Below are positions 1 to 6,021 of a DNA stretch of 7,409 nucleotides, piece by piece (within the stretch, counting starts at the first letter, position 1; every line of letters begins with the position of its first letter). The stretch spans positions 1 through 7,409 of the forward strand of contig JAUWZB010000040.1 in the NCBI GenBank assembly GCA_030615555.1, in the 5' to 3' direction. Position numbers and translations under genes: made by a program. This DNA is from Dehalococcoidales bacterium. Lineage in GTDB: Bacteria; Chloroflexota; Dehalococcoidia; E44-bin15. The notes under the pieces are model-generated. The model was given only the letters and a program-made list of their open reading frames with translations. It was not told where the DNA came from and made no database searches.

Positions 1-534
1 CTTCTGGCTGATGAGGCGCCGATCGGTCTCCAATTGCGACTCGCCAGGCCCCCTGGTGCCGATGCCACCGCCGAGACGCTCCAGATGGCTCCATTGCCCC
101 ACGAGGCGAGGCAGGAGATACTCATGCTGCGCCAGTTCCACCTGAAGGCGCCCCTCATGGGTCCGGGCTCGCTTGGCGAAGATGTCCAGGATCAGGGCGG
201 TGCGGTCGATGATCTTGACCTCGAGAGCCTGTTCCAGATTTCTCTGTTGGGTCGGTGAAAGCTCATCGTCGAAGAGGATCACATCATACCCTACCTCCTC
301 CTTAAGCGCGGTGAGTTCCTTCACCTTTCCCTTGCCCAGATAATAGGTGGGCGTTGGCCGTTGCAGGCGCTGCACCAGTGCCCCCACTACCTCAGCCCCG
401 GCGGTAACCGCCAACAGGGCCAGCTCCTCAAGGGAGTCCTCCACAGACCAGGTATTTCCGGCCCCCTTTACCTCTACTCCTACCAAAAAGGCTCGCTCAA
501 TCGATGGTTGAGTGGGAAACGTATTCCTGGCGAT
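1..534 (-). CDS. hflX: GTPase HflX, N-terminal part, cut by window edge
   Basis: HflX is a ribosome-associated GTPase that splits or rescues stalled 70S ribosomes, for example after heat stress. The 178 codons visible cover the N-terminal ribosome-binding domain and the start of the linker; the G domain lies beyond position 1. Family motifs are clear: YYLGKGKVKEL (about residues 64-74), ILFDDELSPTQQRNLE (about 86-101), IDRTALILDIFAKRARTHEG (about 109-128), and GGGIGTRGPGESQLETDRR (155-173), the glycine-rich linker before the P-loop. The start is odd. The frame has an upstream TGA at 550-552 and no ATG, GTG or TTG before the first strand at FLVGVEV; an AAGGAG site sits 6 nt before an ATC at 532-534, which I take as the start. 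TTG at 484-486 is the first conventional start codon, but it would cut into the domain. The gene follows dapL by 10 nt and is probably cotranscribed. The family call is very secure; the start is not. Confidence 0.93.
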   Translation of the reverse strand, partial: MARNTFPTQPSIERAFLVGVEVKGAGNTWSVEDSLEELALLAVTAGAEVVGALVQRLQRPTPTYYLGKGKVKELTALKEEVGYDVILFDDELSPTQQRNLEQALEVKIIDRTALILDIFAKRARTHEGRLQVELAQHEYLLPRLVGQWSHLERLGGGIGTRGPGESQLETDRRLISQK

Positions 535-540
535 GGCTCT

Positions 541-546
541 CTCCTT
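541..546 (-). promoter_or_regulatory. Ribosome binding site for hflX, pointing to an ATC start
   Basis: AAGGAG overlaps the TAA stop of dapL (545-547) and is followed after 6 nt (AGAGCC) by ATC at 532-534. The spacing is ideal, but the codon is not a usual start. This site is the main reason to place the hflX start here. Confidence 0.7.
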
Positions 547-1717
547 ATGTCAATTTCTGCTTGTGCCATGCCCTAAGTCGTGCCAGGGCCTCCTCCAGGC
601 GCTCATCGGGGATGGTCAGGGAGAGGCGGATGTAGCCCTCCCCGTGCTTCCCGTAGCCGATGCCTGGGGTAACCACGACCTCAGCCTCCTCAAGTAGCGA
701 GGTGGCGAATTCTAGCGAGTTATAGCCCTCAGGAACCCTGGCCCAGATATAGAGGCTGGCGCGCGGGGGCCTGGCCTTAAGCCCTATCTGGCTAAGTGTC
801 TGGAGCAGCCGGTCGCGGCGGCGCTGATATATCGCATTATGTTCTGCAACACAATCCTGGGGCCCCGTTAGCGCCTCAATGGCGGCGTGCTGGATCGCCT
901 GGGGAATCCCCGAGTCAAGGTTCGACTTTACCCTCCTCAGGGCGTCAATTATTTTCGCATTCCCCACCACCATGCCTACCCGCCAGCCGGTCATATTATA
1001 GCTCTTGGAGAGGGAGTGAAATTCCACCCCAACCTCCATAGCCCCAGCCGCCTCAAGAAAGCTCACCGGGCGGTAGCCATCGAAGGCCACCTCAGTGTAG
1101 GGCCCATCATGGCAAACAGCGATGTCATATTTTCTGGCGAAGGCGACTGCACGCTCAAAAAATTCGAGCTCCGCCACCGCCGCCGTGGGGTTATTGGGAT
1201 AATTGATCCATAATATTTTCGCTTTTCGAGCAATATCCTCCGGAACACGATCCAAATCTGGTAAAAAATCGTTATCTTCAGTAAGCGGCATATAGTACGA
1301 AGAACCGCCGGCGAACATGGTGCCCATGGAGAAAACGGGATAGGCTGGGTCGGGAACCAAGGCAATATCTCCGGGGTCGATGAAGCAGAGGGCGATATGC
1401 CCGATGCCCTCCTTAGCACCGATGAGGGGCAATACCTCCCTGTCCGAGTCGAGGGTCACGCCAAATCGTTTTTCATACCACTGGGCAATAGCGCCGCGGA
1501 ACTCGGGAAGCCCCTCCGACTCAGGATAGCGATGGTTTTGAGGGTCCTGGGCCGCCTGACACAACCGCTCGATGACATGCCGGGGCGTGGGGATATCCGG
1601 GTCGCCGACTGCAAGGCTGATCACATCCTTCCCCTGAGCCCGCTTCTCCGCGATCTTCCTCGAGATCGCAACGAAAAGATAGGGTGGCAGGTTTTCGATA
1701 CGCCTAGCCGTTCTCAT
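545..1717 (-). CDS. dapL: LL-diaminopimelate aminotransferase DapL
   Basis: This cytosolic PLP enzyme converts tetrahydrodipicolinate plus glutamate directly to LL-2,6-diaminopimelate, bypassing the succinylase and acetylase steps. The protein has 390 residues, usual for the family. It is a fold-type I aminotransferase: N-terminal RIENLPPYLFVAI (6-18), LAVGDPDIPTP (35-45), the DapL-like IGAKEGIGH (99-107), YPNNPT (173-178), DGPYTEV (204-210) with the Asp and Tyr that hold PLP, SLSKSYNMTGWRVG (235-248) with Schiff-base Lys238, and a C-terminal YIRLSL with the carboxylate-binding Arg364. The N-terminal and GAKEGI motifs favour DapL over aspartate or alanine aminotransferases. DapF, the next enzyme, is encoded two genes upstream. 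The ATG lies 16 nt after the stop of the pentapeptide gene, with a six-A run before it and no clear Shine-Dalgarno; an in-frame TAG blocks extension. Translation probably depends on the upstream gene. Another substrate cannot be excluded from sequence alone. Confidence 0.9.
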   Translation of the reverse strand: MRTARRIENLPPYLFVAISRKIAEKRAQGKDVISLAVGDPDIPTPRHVIERLCQAAQDPQNHRYPESEGLPEFRGAIAQWYEKRFGVTLDSDREVLPLIGAKEGIGHIALCFIDPGDIALVPDPAYPVFSMGTMFAGGSSYYMPLTEDNDFLPDLDRVPEDIARKAKILWINYPNNPTAAVAELEFFERAVAFARKYDIAVCHDGPYTEVAFDGYRPVSFLEAAGAMEVGVEFHSLSKSYNMTGWRVGMVVGNAKIIDALRRVKSNLDSGIPQAIQHAAIEALTGPQDCVAEHNAIYQRRRDRLLQTLSQIGLKARPPRASLYIWARVPEGYNSLEFATSLLEEAEVVVTPGIGYGKHGEGYIRLSLTIPDERLEEALARLRAWHKQKLT

Positions 1718-1733
1718 TTTTTTGAGCTAAGGC

Positions 1734-2147
1734 CTACTTCTCAAACTTTGCTCTCAGGGCCCCAAGCACCGGCGGATCCCACTTCGCCTGCTGCCAGGCT
1801 CTAGCACCGGAGATGTCGAGCTTTTCCACATCGATCTTCGCCCCGCTGAAGTCAGCGTCCTGGAGATCAGTTTGGGCTAATATTGCGCCAGTTAGGTCGG
1901 CGCCGGTGAAGAGCGTGCCCCTGAGCCTGGCACGAGTCAAATTGGCGCCCGTTAGGTTGGCATCCGAAAGGTCGGCGTCGGTGAGATCGGCACCGTTCAG
2001 GTCGGCGCCAGATAGATTTGCCCCGGAGAGGTCGCAATTCAGCATATTAGCCTGAACCAGCGTGGCACCAGATAGATCGGCGCCGCTTAAATCATCGCCG
2101 CGCAGGTCAGCGCTGGGCATGATTGCGCCAGCCAAATTCTTACTCAC
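1734..2147 (-). CDS. Pentapeptide-repeat protein of unknown role
   Basis: The protein has 137 residues. Residues 4 to about 107 are some 21 consecutive A(D/N)LxX pentapeptides such as DLSGA, NLTGA and DLTDA, predicted to fold as a right-handed quadrilateral beta-helix of about five coils. A short non-repeat tail follows (ARAWQQAKWDPP and a basic end). I see no signal peptide, membrane segment or enzyme domain, so it is probably cytosolic. Some family members mimic DNA and protect gyrase (Qnr, MfpA), but most have no known function and nothing here proves that role. The start is GTG, supported by GGAGG 7 nt upstream. It lies 48 nt after dapF and 16 nt before dapL, so it is cotranscribed between two enzymes of one pathway. 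It could have been inserted into the operon. The fold is secure; the function is unknown. Confidence 0.9.
   Translation of the reverse strand: MSKNLAGAIMPSADLRGDDLSGADLSGATLVQANMLNCDLSGANLSGADLNGADLTDADLSDANLTGANLTRARLRGTLFTGADLTGAILAQTDLQDADFSGAKIDVEKLDISGARAWQQAKWDPPVLGALRAKFEK
1827..2138 (-). repeat. 15-nt periodic coding repeat (pentapeptide array)
   Basis: On the plus strand, units resembling (g/a)ggtcggcgcc recur every 15 nt, or multiples of it, through this block. They encode the A(D/N)LxX pentapeptides of the gene that contains them. The copies differ at the variable codons, so this is a protein-level repeat rather than a fresh DNA expansion. Confidence 0.85.
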
Positions 2148-2154
2148 ACTAACA

Positions 2155-2159
2155 CCTCC
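2155..2159 (-). promoter_or_regulatory. Ribosome binding site for the pentapeptide-repeat gene
   Basis: GGAGG is followed by a 7-nt spacer (TGTTAGT) and GTG at 2145-2147. It fixes GTG as the start; the next in-frame ATG, nine codons later, has no comparable site. Confidence 0.8.
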
Positions 2160-2195
2160 AACTATTTTAATCGCCTGAACATGATATGTCCACGC

Positions 2196-3008
2196 CTAGT
2201 CAGGCCACTCACCCTGAAACACCAGCTCCGCAGGTCCGCGGAGCATCACCTCCCCCACCCCATCCCAAGCAACCATGAGCACGCCTCCAGGTAATGTTAT
2301 ATCGACATCGCCAGCCACACGGCCATGAAGTCGGGCAGCAACCGCCACAGCACAGGCACCTGTGCCGCAGGAGAGGGTCTCCCCTACCCCACGCTCCCAG
2401 ACCCTGGCCGCGACCTTTTTTCGACCAAGAACATTAGCCACCTCGAAGTTTACCCCATTAGGGAAAAGGGAATGGTTTTCCACCTTTGGCCCCAGTTCGA
2501 AAAGGGGGAAGTTTGCGATCGGCTCATCTAAGAAGCAGACAGCGTGGGGATTCCCCATAGAAAGGCAGGTCACGAGGAGTTTTTCCCCGTGAACAACGAT
2601 GGGGTAATCTAGGATTATGTCAAGTTTCTCCTTCACCGGTATCTCCTCAGCCTTAAATCGAGGCAGCCCCATGTCTACCTGAATGAGGCGGCCTTGGGCG
2701 CGCATCTTTCTCATGCCGCCCAGCGTTTCCACCGCCAGCCCCCTGGCATCGACCAATCCCCTATCGATAGCATATCTGGCGAGACACCTCAGCCCATTGC
2801 CACAGGCCTCTGCCTCCGAGCCATCCGGGTTGAACAGGCGCATCCGCAAATCTGCAACCGTTGACGGGAGCAGGATGATGAGGCCATCGGCGCCGATGCC
2901 AAAGTGGCGCTCGCACATAGCTTTAGCCAGCGATGACCAATCGCGCTCTTCACCAACCTCGATCAATATAAAATCATTGCCTGTCGCCTGCAGCTTAGCA
3001 AATTTCAT
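2196..3008 (-). CDS. dapF: Diaminopimelate epimerase DapF
   Basis: DapF converts LL-diaminopimelate to meso-diaminopimelate, the precursor of lysine and, where present, of peptidoglycan. It needs no cofactor. The protein is full length at 270 residues and shows the two pseudo-symmetric halves. The catalytic cysteines are Cys69 in EACGNGLRC and Cys214 in SCGTGACA. Substrate-binding residues are also seen: Asn11 (TGNDF), Asn60 (FNPDGSEAE), Asn152 (GNPHAV), Asn185 (GVNFE) and Glu205-Arg206 (ERGVGET). The start MKFAKL is typical of the family. AAAAGG stands 7 nt before the ATG and is only a modest ribosome site. The 85 nt separating it from miaA come from a tandem duplication whose second unit supplies the first codons of this gene. 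The pentapeptide-repeat gene and dapL follow, so the two diaminopimelate enzymes are likely cotranscribed. Confidence 0.96.
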   Translation of the reverse strand: MKFAKLQATGNDFILIEVGEERDWSSLAKAMCERHFGIGADGLIILLPSTVADLRMRLFNPDGSEAEACGNGLRCLARYAIDRGLVDARGLAVETLGGMRKMRAQGRLIQVDMGLPRFKAEEIPVKEKLDIILDYPIVVHGEKLLVTCLSMGNPHAVCFLDEPIANFPLFELGPKVENHSLFPNGVNFEVANVLGRKKVAARVWERGVGETLSCGTGACAVAVAARLHGRVAGDVDITLPGGVLMVAWDGVGEVMLRGPAELVFQGEWPD

Positions 3009-3078
3009 TTTTTCGCCTTTTCGCCCTACTCAGTTGCTCTACCAATTCAATCCCTCTTTGTTCAGATACGAATCCTTG
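3009..3078 (-). pseudogene. Vestigial copy of the miaA 3' end
   Basis: Read in the miaA frame, this stretch gives QGFVSEQRGIELVEQLSRAK, against QGFIFKQTGIESARPLNRTK at the true MiaA C-terminus (residues 299-318). It has no start of its own and lies behind the miaA stop. Removing the 8-bp insertion brings its end to AAA AAA TGA, level with AAG AAA TGA in miaA. It is a duplication remnant now serving as the dapF leader. Confidence 0.82.
3010..3025 (-). repeat. 8-bp tandem repeat GGCGAAAA x2
   Basis: Two perfect copies of GGCGAAAA (3018-3025 and 3010-3017) lie just before the dapF ATG. They account for the whole 8-nt length difference between the two units of the larger duplication. The AAAAGG ribosome site of dapF spans their junction. 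Confidence 0.85.
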
Positions 3079-3097
3079 GCATCTTAACGAATCTCAT
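3062..3097 (-). pseudogene. Vestigial dapF head, an 11-codon ORF after miaA
   Basis: The ATG overlaps the miaA TGA (ATGA, 3094-3097) and opens MRFVKMPRIRI followed by TGA. The first six residues match the dapF start (MRFVKM against MKFAKL); the rest is the miaA tail copy read in another frame. AGGA lies 7 nt before the ATG, so ribosomes could still initiate here and make a short leader peptide. I regard it as a duplication scar; translation is possible but unproven. Confidence 0.7.
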
Positions 3098-4053
3098 TTC
3101 TTCGTCCTGTTCAATGGCCTTGCCGATTCAATCCCTGTTTGTTTGAATATGAATCCTTGAATGAGGCTCCGAACCGGTTCCTCCACCCCATTCCTCACGC
3201 CAAACCAGTGGATGTTTTCGTCCTTGAGGCGGAACCAAGCATATTGATGGCGGGCGAAGCGGTGGGTCTCATATTTTATCCGCTGCACCGCTTCCTCAAG
3301 ACCCAGCTCCCCCTGAAGATGTTGACCGATCTGCTTATAGCCCAGCCCCGACATCGCCGGGAGGTCAAGCGAGTAGCCCCGCTCCAGAAGCCCCTTAACC
3401 TCCTGAACCAACCCCCGCTCCATCATACGATCCACCCTTGAATCAATCCTGCGATACAAATCCTCCCTAGCGGTAGTAAGCCCGATCACTAACGTGCGAA
3501 AAAAGGGCGAGCTACTCTGGAGCTGGGAGAAAGGGAGCCCGGTAATATGGCAGACCTCAAGCGCCCTGATCACCCGCCGCACGTTACGAGGGTCGATCCT
3601 TTCTGCCACAGCGGGGTCGGTATGCTTCAGTTCCTCATAGAGCGCCCTATAGCCTTCCCTCGCCGCTTTCTCCTCCAGGTTTCGCCTCAGCTCGGCATCC
3701 GGGGCGACCTGAGGGATTCGTAAGCCCCCAATCACCGACCGCACATAAAGGCCACTCCCGCCAACCAAGAGCGCCAGCCTCCCTCGCCGCTGAATATCCT
3801 CGATCGCCCTCAAGGCCATCTCCTGATAAATGGCGAGGGTAAAATTCTCATCCGGATCGACAACATCGATAAGGTGATGGGGAATAAGGGCGCGCTCCTC
3901 GGGGCTTGGCTTTGCCGTGCCGATGTCCAGATAACGATAAACCTGGCGACTATCTGCGCTCACGATCTCGCCGCCAAAGACCTGCGCCAGATGGATCGTC
4001 AGAGCGCTCTTGCCCACAGCGGTGGGACCCACAATAGCAATAAGGTGGCTCAT
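3094..4053 (-). CDS. miaA: tRNA dimethylallyltransferase MiaA
   Basis: MiaA transfers a dimethylallyl group to N6 of adenosine 37 in tRNAs that read codons starting with U, which stabilises codon pairing. The protein has 319 residues, normal for the family. Visible are the P-loop GPTAVGKS (9-16), SADSRQVYRYLDIGTAKP (32-49) with catalytic Asp34, HHLID (59-63), GGSGLYV (98-104), IDPRNVRRVIRALEV (153-167), GLGYKQI (236-242) and the C-terminal RFARHQYAWFR (265-275). The ATG overlaps the tpiA stop as ATGA and has no good Shine-Dalgarno, so translation is probably coupled to tpiA. The last 21 residues are poorly conserved in character and are encoded within a unit that has been tandemly duplicated downstream. 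Confidence 0.96.
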   Translation of the reverse strand: MSHLIAIVGPTAVGKSALTIHLAQVFGGEIVSADSRQVYRYLDIGTAKPSPEERALIPHHLIDVVDPDENFTLAIYQEMALRAIEDIQRRGRLALLVGGSGLYVRSVIGGLRIPQVAPDAELRRNLEEKAAREGYRALYEELKHTDPAVAERIDPRNVRRVIRALEVCHITGLPFSQLQSSSPFFRTLVIGLTTAREDLYRRIDSRVDRMMERGLVQEVKGLLERGYSLDLPAMSGLGYKQIGQHLQGELGLEEAVQRIKYETHRFARHQYAWFRLKDENIHWFGVRNGVEEPVRSLIQGFIFKQTGIESARPLNRTKK

Positions 4054-4814
4054 TTCTTGATCGCTACCGTTTGCGCCACGATGCTCAAAAATTCCTCCGC
4101 TTTCAGGCTCGCCCCCCCCACCAGGGCGCCATCGATCTCAGGCTGTCTGATAAATTCGGCGACATTGGCAGCGGTCACGCTTCCTCCGTATAGAATCCTT
4201 ATCCCCTGGGCTATCCCCTCGCTGTAAAGCCGAGCCATCATGTCCCTGATAATGCCGATAGTAGCATTTGCCCCCTCACCAGTTTCCGCCCTGCCGGTGC
4301 CAATGGCCCAAACAGGCTCATAGGCGATAACCATCCTTTGAGGCGATTCAATACCCTGAAGCGCTGCCCTGCCCTGCCTTACCACCACCTCCTCAGCCCT
4401 TCCCGCCTCCCTCTCCTCAAGCCGCTCCCCAACGCAAAGGATCGGGGTTAACCCCGCGGCGAGCGCAGCCTTAACTTTTTCGTTCACCATTTGGTCAGTC
4501 TCCTTGAAGTGCTCCCTTCTCTCAGAATGACCGAGGATGACGAAATCGCAAAGCTCTTTAAGCATCAAGGGCGAAATCTCACCGGTGTAGGCGCCCTTCT
4601 CCTCAAAGTGCATATTTTGCGCCCCAACCTTGATAGATAAGCCCTGGAGAAGCTCCCTGACCAAAGACAACGAAAGGAAGGGGGGACAGAGCACCTTCTC
4701 CACGCCTTCTATGCGCTCAAGCCCCTCCCTCATCTCCGTTACCAGGACTGAGGCTTCAGCCAGGGTGGTATTCATCTTCCAGTTGCCAGCAATTAATGGT
4801 ATTCGCATAGCCAT
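4050..4814 (-). CDS. tpiA: Triosephosphate isomerase
   Basis: This cytosolic enzyme interconverts dihydroxyacetone phosphate and glyceraldehyde 3-phosphate. From the chosen ATG it has 254 residues and the usual TIM-barrel landmarks: GNWKMN with Lys13, GHSERR with His96, AYEPVWAIGTG with catalytic Glu166, and the phosphate-binding YGGSV (209-213) and GALVGGAS. I chose ATG 4812-4814 because GGAG lies 6 nt upstream. It starts MAMRIPLIAGNWK; the next ATG (4806-4808) would start MRIPLIAGNWK and is almost as likely. A TTG at 4824-4826 would overlap apgM by 11 nt and lacks a ribosome site. The gene starts 1 nt after the apgM stop and overlaps miaA by 4 nt. Confidence 0.97.
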   Translation of the reverse strand: MAMRIPLIAGNWKMNTTLAEASVLVTEMREGLERIEGVEKVLCPPFLSLSLVRELLQGLSIKVGAQNMHFEEKGAYTGEISPLMLKELCDFVILGHSERREHFKETDQMVNEKVKAALAAGLTPILCVGERLEEREAGRAEEVVVRQGRAALQGIESPQRMVIAYEPVWAIGTGRAETGEGANATIGIIRDMMARLYSEGIAQGIRILYGGSVTAANVAEFIRQPEIDGALVGGASLKAEEFLSIVAQTVAIKK

Positions 4815-4815
4815 C

Positions 4816-6021
4816 CTAAGCTCCAAATTTCTTAAGTTTCAGGGCATTTGCCAAGGCTAGAGGCATAACATCAGTTGCCGGAAACCTTCCCAGAACACCA
4901 TTAATGCAGGCCCTCTCCGAGAACTCCGCCACCCCTTCGGGGCGGCACCATTTGGAACACAGTAGAAAGGGGACGGGATGCCAGCTATGCCCCTTTAATA
5001 CTGCGGGGGTGGAATGATCGGCGGTGACAATAATGACCGCTGGATCGAGGTCGATGAGCCTGGGCAAGGCCCGATCCACCTCTTCGATAACCCTGACCTT
5101 TCGTTTGAAGTCGCCGTCCTCGCCAGCGATGTCGGTCTCTTTAACATGAAGAAAGAAGAAATCATAGCTATTGTAGTGATGAGCCAAGGTAGCGAACTCC
5201 TCACCGATGGTAGCGCCTGTGGGGAGAACCTCCATGCCCACCACCTTGGCCAGCCCGCGATACATGGGATATGGAGCGATGGCAGCGGGCTTAAGACTGA
5301 AGACCTCGCTCATCTTGGGGAAATCGGGATAGTGGGCAAAGCCCCGCAGCAGCACCATGTTTGCGGGATAGCGCTCGGCGAGAGTCGCCCTTGCCGTAGC
5401 GATAAATTCATTGGCAATACTTGCGGCCTTTTCAGCTCGGGGAGAGTGAGCGATAACATCCTTTGGTGGCAATCCCTCCCGCTGGGGATCGGAATCGTCA
5501 AGTGCGCTCAAGAACCCCTCCCCACGGAAAACTACCACAAAACGGTGCTCCCTTACCGGCGAGACAAAAATCGCCACACCCTCTATATTCATCCCATCCA
5601 GAAGCCGACATAATTCGGAGCACCTCTCGGTAGAGAGGCGTCCTGCCCGGCGATCGGTGATGAGACCGCTCCCGTCTATGGTGCAGAAGTTGCCCCGGGC
5701 GGCGACGTCACCTTCTTTAAGTTCGAAGTCTATACCCAAAGCCTCCAAGACGCCGCGCCCCACGGTAAATTTTAGCGGGTCGTATCCAAAGAGAGCCAGA
5801 TGGCTGGGGGCGCTGCCCGGGGTGATCCCCGGGCCGACCGGGTCGATCATGCCACAGATACCCTCTTTTGCCAGCCGATCGAGGTTAGGGGTTCTGGCGC
5901 TTTCCAGCTCTGTCCTGCCCGTCTCGGGATGGGGCAGCCCTCCCAGCCCGTCGATGACCAGGAGTACGATCTTGGATGGGGTGGAGCTTACAATCTCCCT
6001 TATTTGGTCAAGCCCGATCAT
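4816..6021 (-). CDS. apgM: 2,3-bisphosphoglycerate-independent phosphoglycerate mutase, archaeal type (ApgM)
   Basis: The enzyme interconverts 3- and 2-phosphoglycerate without a bisphosphoglycerate cofactor. It belongs to the alkaline phosphatase superfamily and uses two metal ions. The protein has 401 residues, typical of ApgM and clearly shorter than the roughly 510 of bacterial GpmI. Motifs: LLVIDGLGG (20-28) with metal ligand Asp24, ARTPNLD (42-48), GITPGSAPSHLALFGYDP (65-82) with likely nucleophile Ser70, RGNF (109-112), DRRAGR (123-128), EHRFVVVF (158-165), HVKETDIAGEDGD (292-304), TADHSTP (333-339) and KGHSWHPVP (343-351). The ATG overlaps the pgk stop as ATGA and is preceded by AAGGAG 5 nt earlier... 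after the A of AAGGAGA, so initiation is both coupled and independent. With pgk and tpiA it covers successive lower glycolytic or gluconeogenic steps. Confidence 0.95.
   Translation of the reverse strand: MIGLDQIREIVSSTPSKIVLLVIDGLGGLPHPETGRTELESARTPNLDRLAKEGICGMIDPVGPGITPGSAPSHLALFGYDPLKFTVGRGVLEALGIDFELKEGDVAARGNFCTIDGSGLITDRRAGRLSTERCSELCRLLDGMNIEGVAIFVSPVREHRFVVVFRGEGFLSALDDSDPQREGLPPKDVIAHSPRAEKAASIANEFIATARATLAERYPANMVLLRGFAHYPDFPKMSEVFSLKPAAIAPYPMYRGLAKVVGMEVLPTGATIGEEFATLAHHYNSYDFFFLHVKETDIAGEDGDFKRKVRVIEEVDRALPRLIDLDPAVIIVTADHSTPAVLKGHSWHPVPFLLCSKWCRPEGVAEFSERACINGVLGRFPATDVMPLALANALKLKKFGA
4821..4824 (-). promoter_or_regulatory. Ribosome binding site deciding the tpiA start
   Basis: GGAG lies inside the last codons of apgM and is 6 nt before ATG 4812-4814. 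A second weak signal (AGGA, 5 nt before ATG 4806-4808) keeps the alternative start open. Confidence 0.6.

Larger units (their letters stand above)
2990..3159 (-). repeat. Tandem duplication spanning the miaA/dapF junction
   Basis: Two direct units abut exactly: unit 1 at 3079-3159 (81 nt) and unit 2 at 2990-3078 (89 nt). Aligned by eye on the minus strand, they agree at 62 of 81 positions, with 16 transitions and 3 transversions; the only length change is an 8-nt insertion in unit 2. Each unit runs from CAAGGATTC in the miaA tail, through an ATGA stop/start, to the sixth codon of dapF and one base more. In unit 1 the miaA tail is the working copy; in unit 2 the dapF head is. Differences in the miaA frame fall 5, 7 and 3 at codon positions 1, 2 and 3, so there is no sign of constraint since the duplication. 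Confidence 0.9.

Noticed and set aside
1063..1419. A 118-codon minus-strand frame inside dapL
   Set aside because: It overlaps dapL in another frame across its most conserved region and has no supporting motif; it is a shadow, not a frameshifted part of dapL, which is intact.
1827..2138. Regular short repeats that could suggest a CRISPR array
   Set aside because: The period is 15 nt with no unique spacers, and it encodes A(D/N)LxX pentapeptides in an open frame.
2160..2195. Small dyad ACAT-GAT-ATGT between dapF and the pentapeptide gene as an operator
   Set aside because: The arms are only 4 bp with a 3-nt loop, and no promoter is seen beside it; such matches are expected by chance.
3009..3093. 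A promoter for dapF in the miaA-dapF gap (TTGAAT as a -35 box)
   Set aside because: No acceptable -10 box follows at 16-18 nt, and the same TTGAAT occurs in the coding copy within miaA, so it is explained by the duplication.
4815..4826. TTG at 4824-4826 as the tpiA start
   Set aside because: It would overlap apgM by 11 nt, has no Shine-Dalgarno, and adds residues before the standard Tpi N-terminus; ATG 4812-4814 has GGAG at 6 nt.
5014..5613. A 199-codon open frame on the plus strand
   Set aside because: It lies wholly opposite apgM, whose motifs are unmistakable, and shows no recognisable motif or ribosome site. It is a shadow frame.
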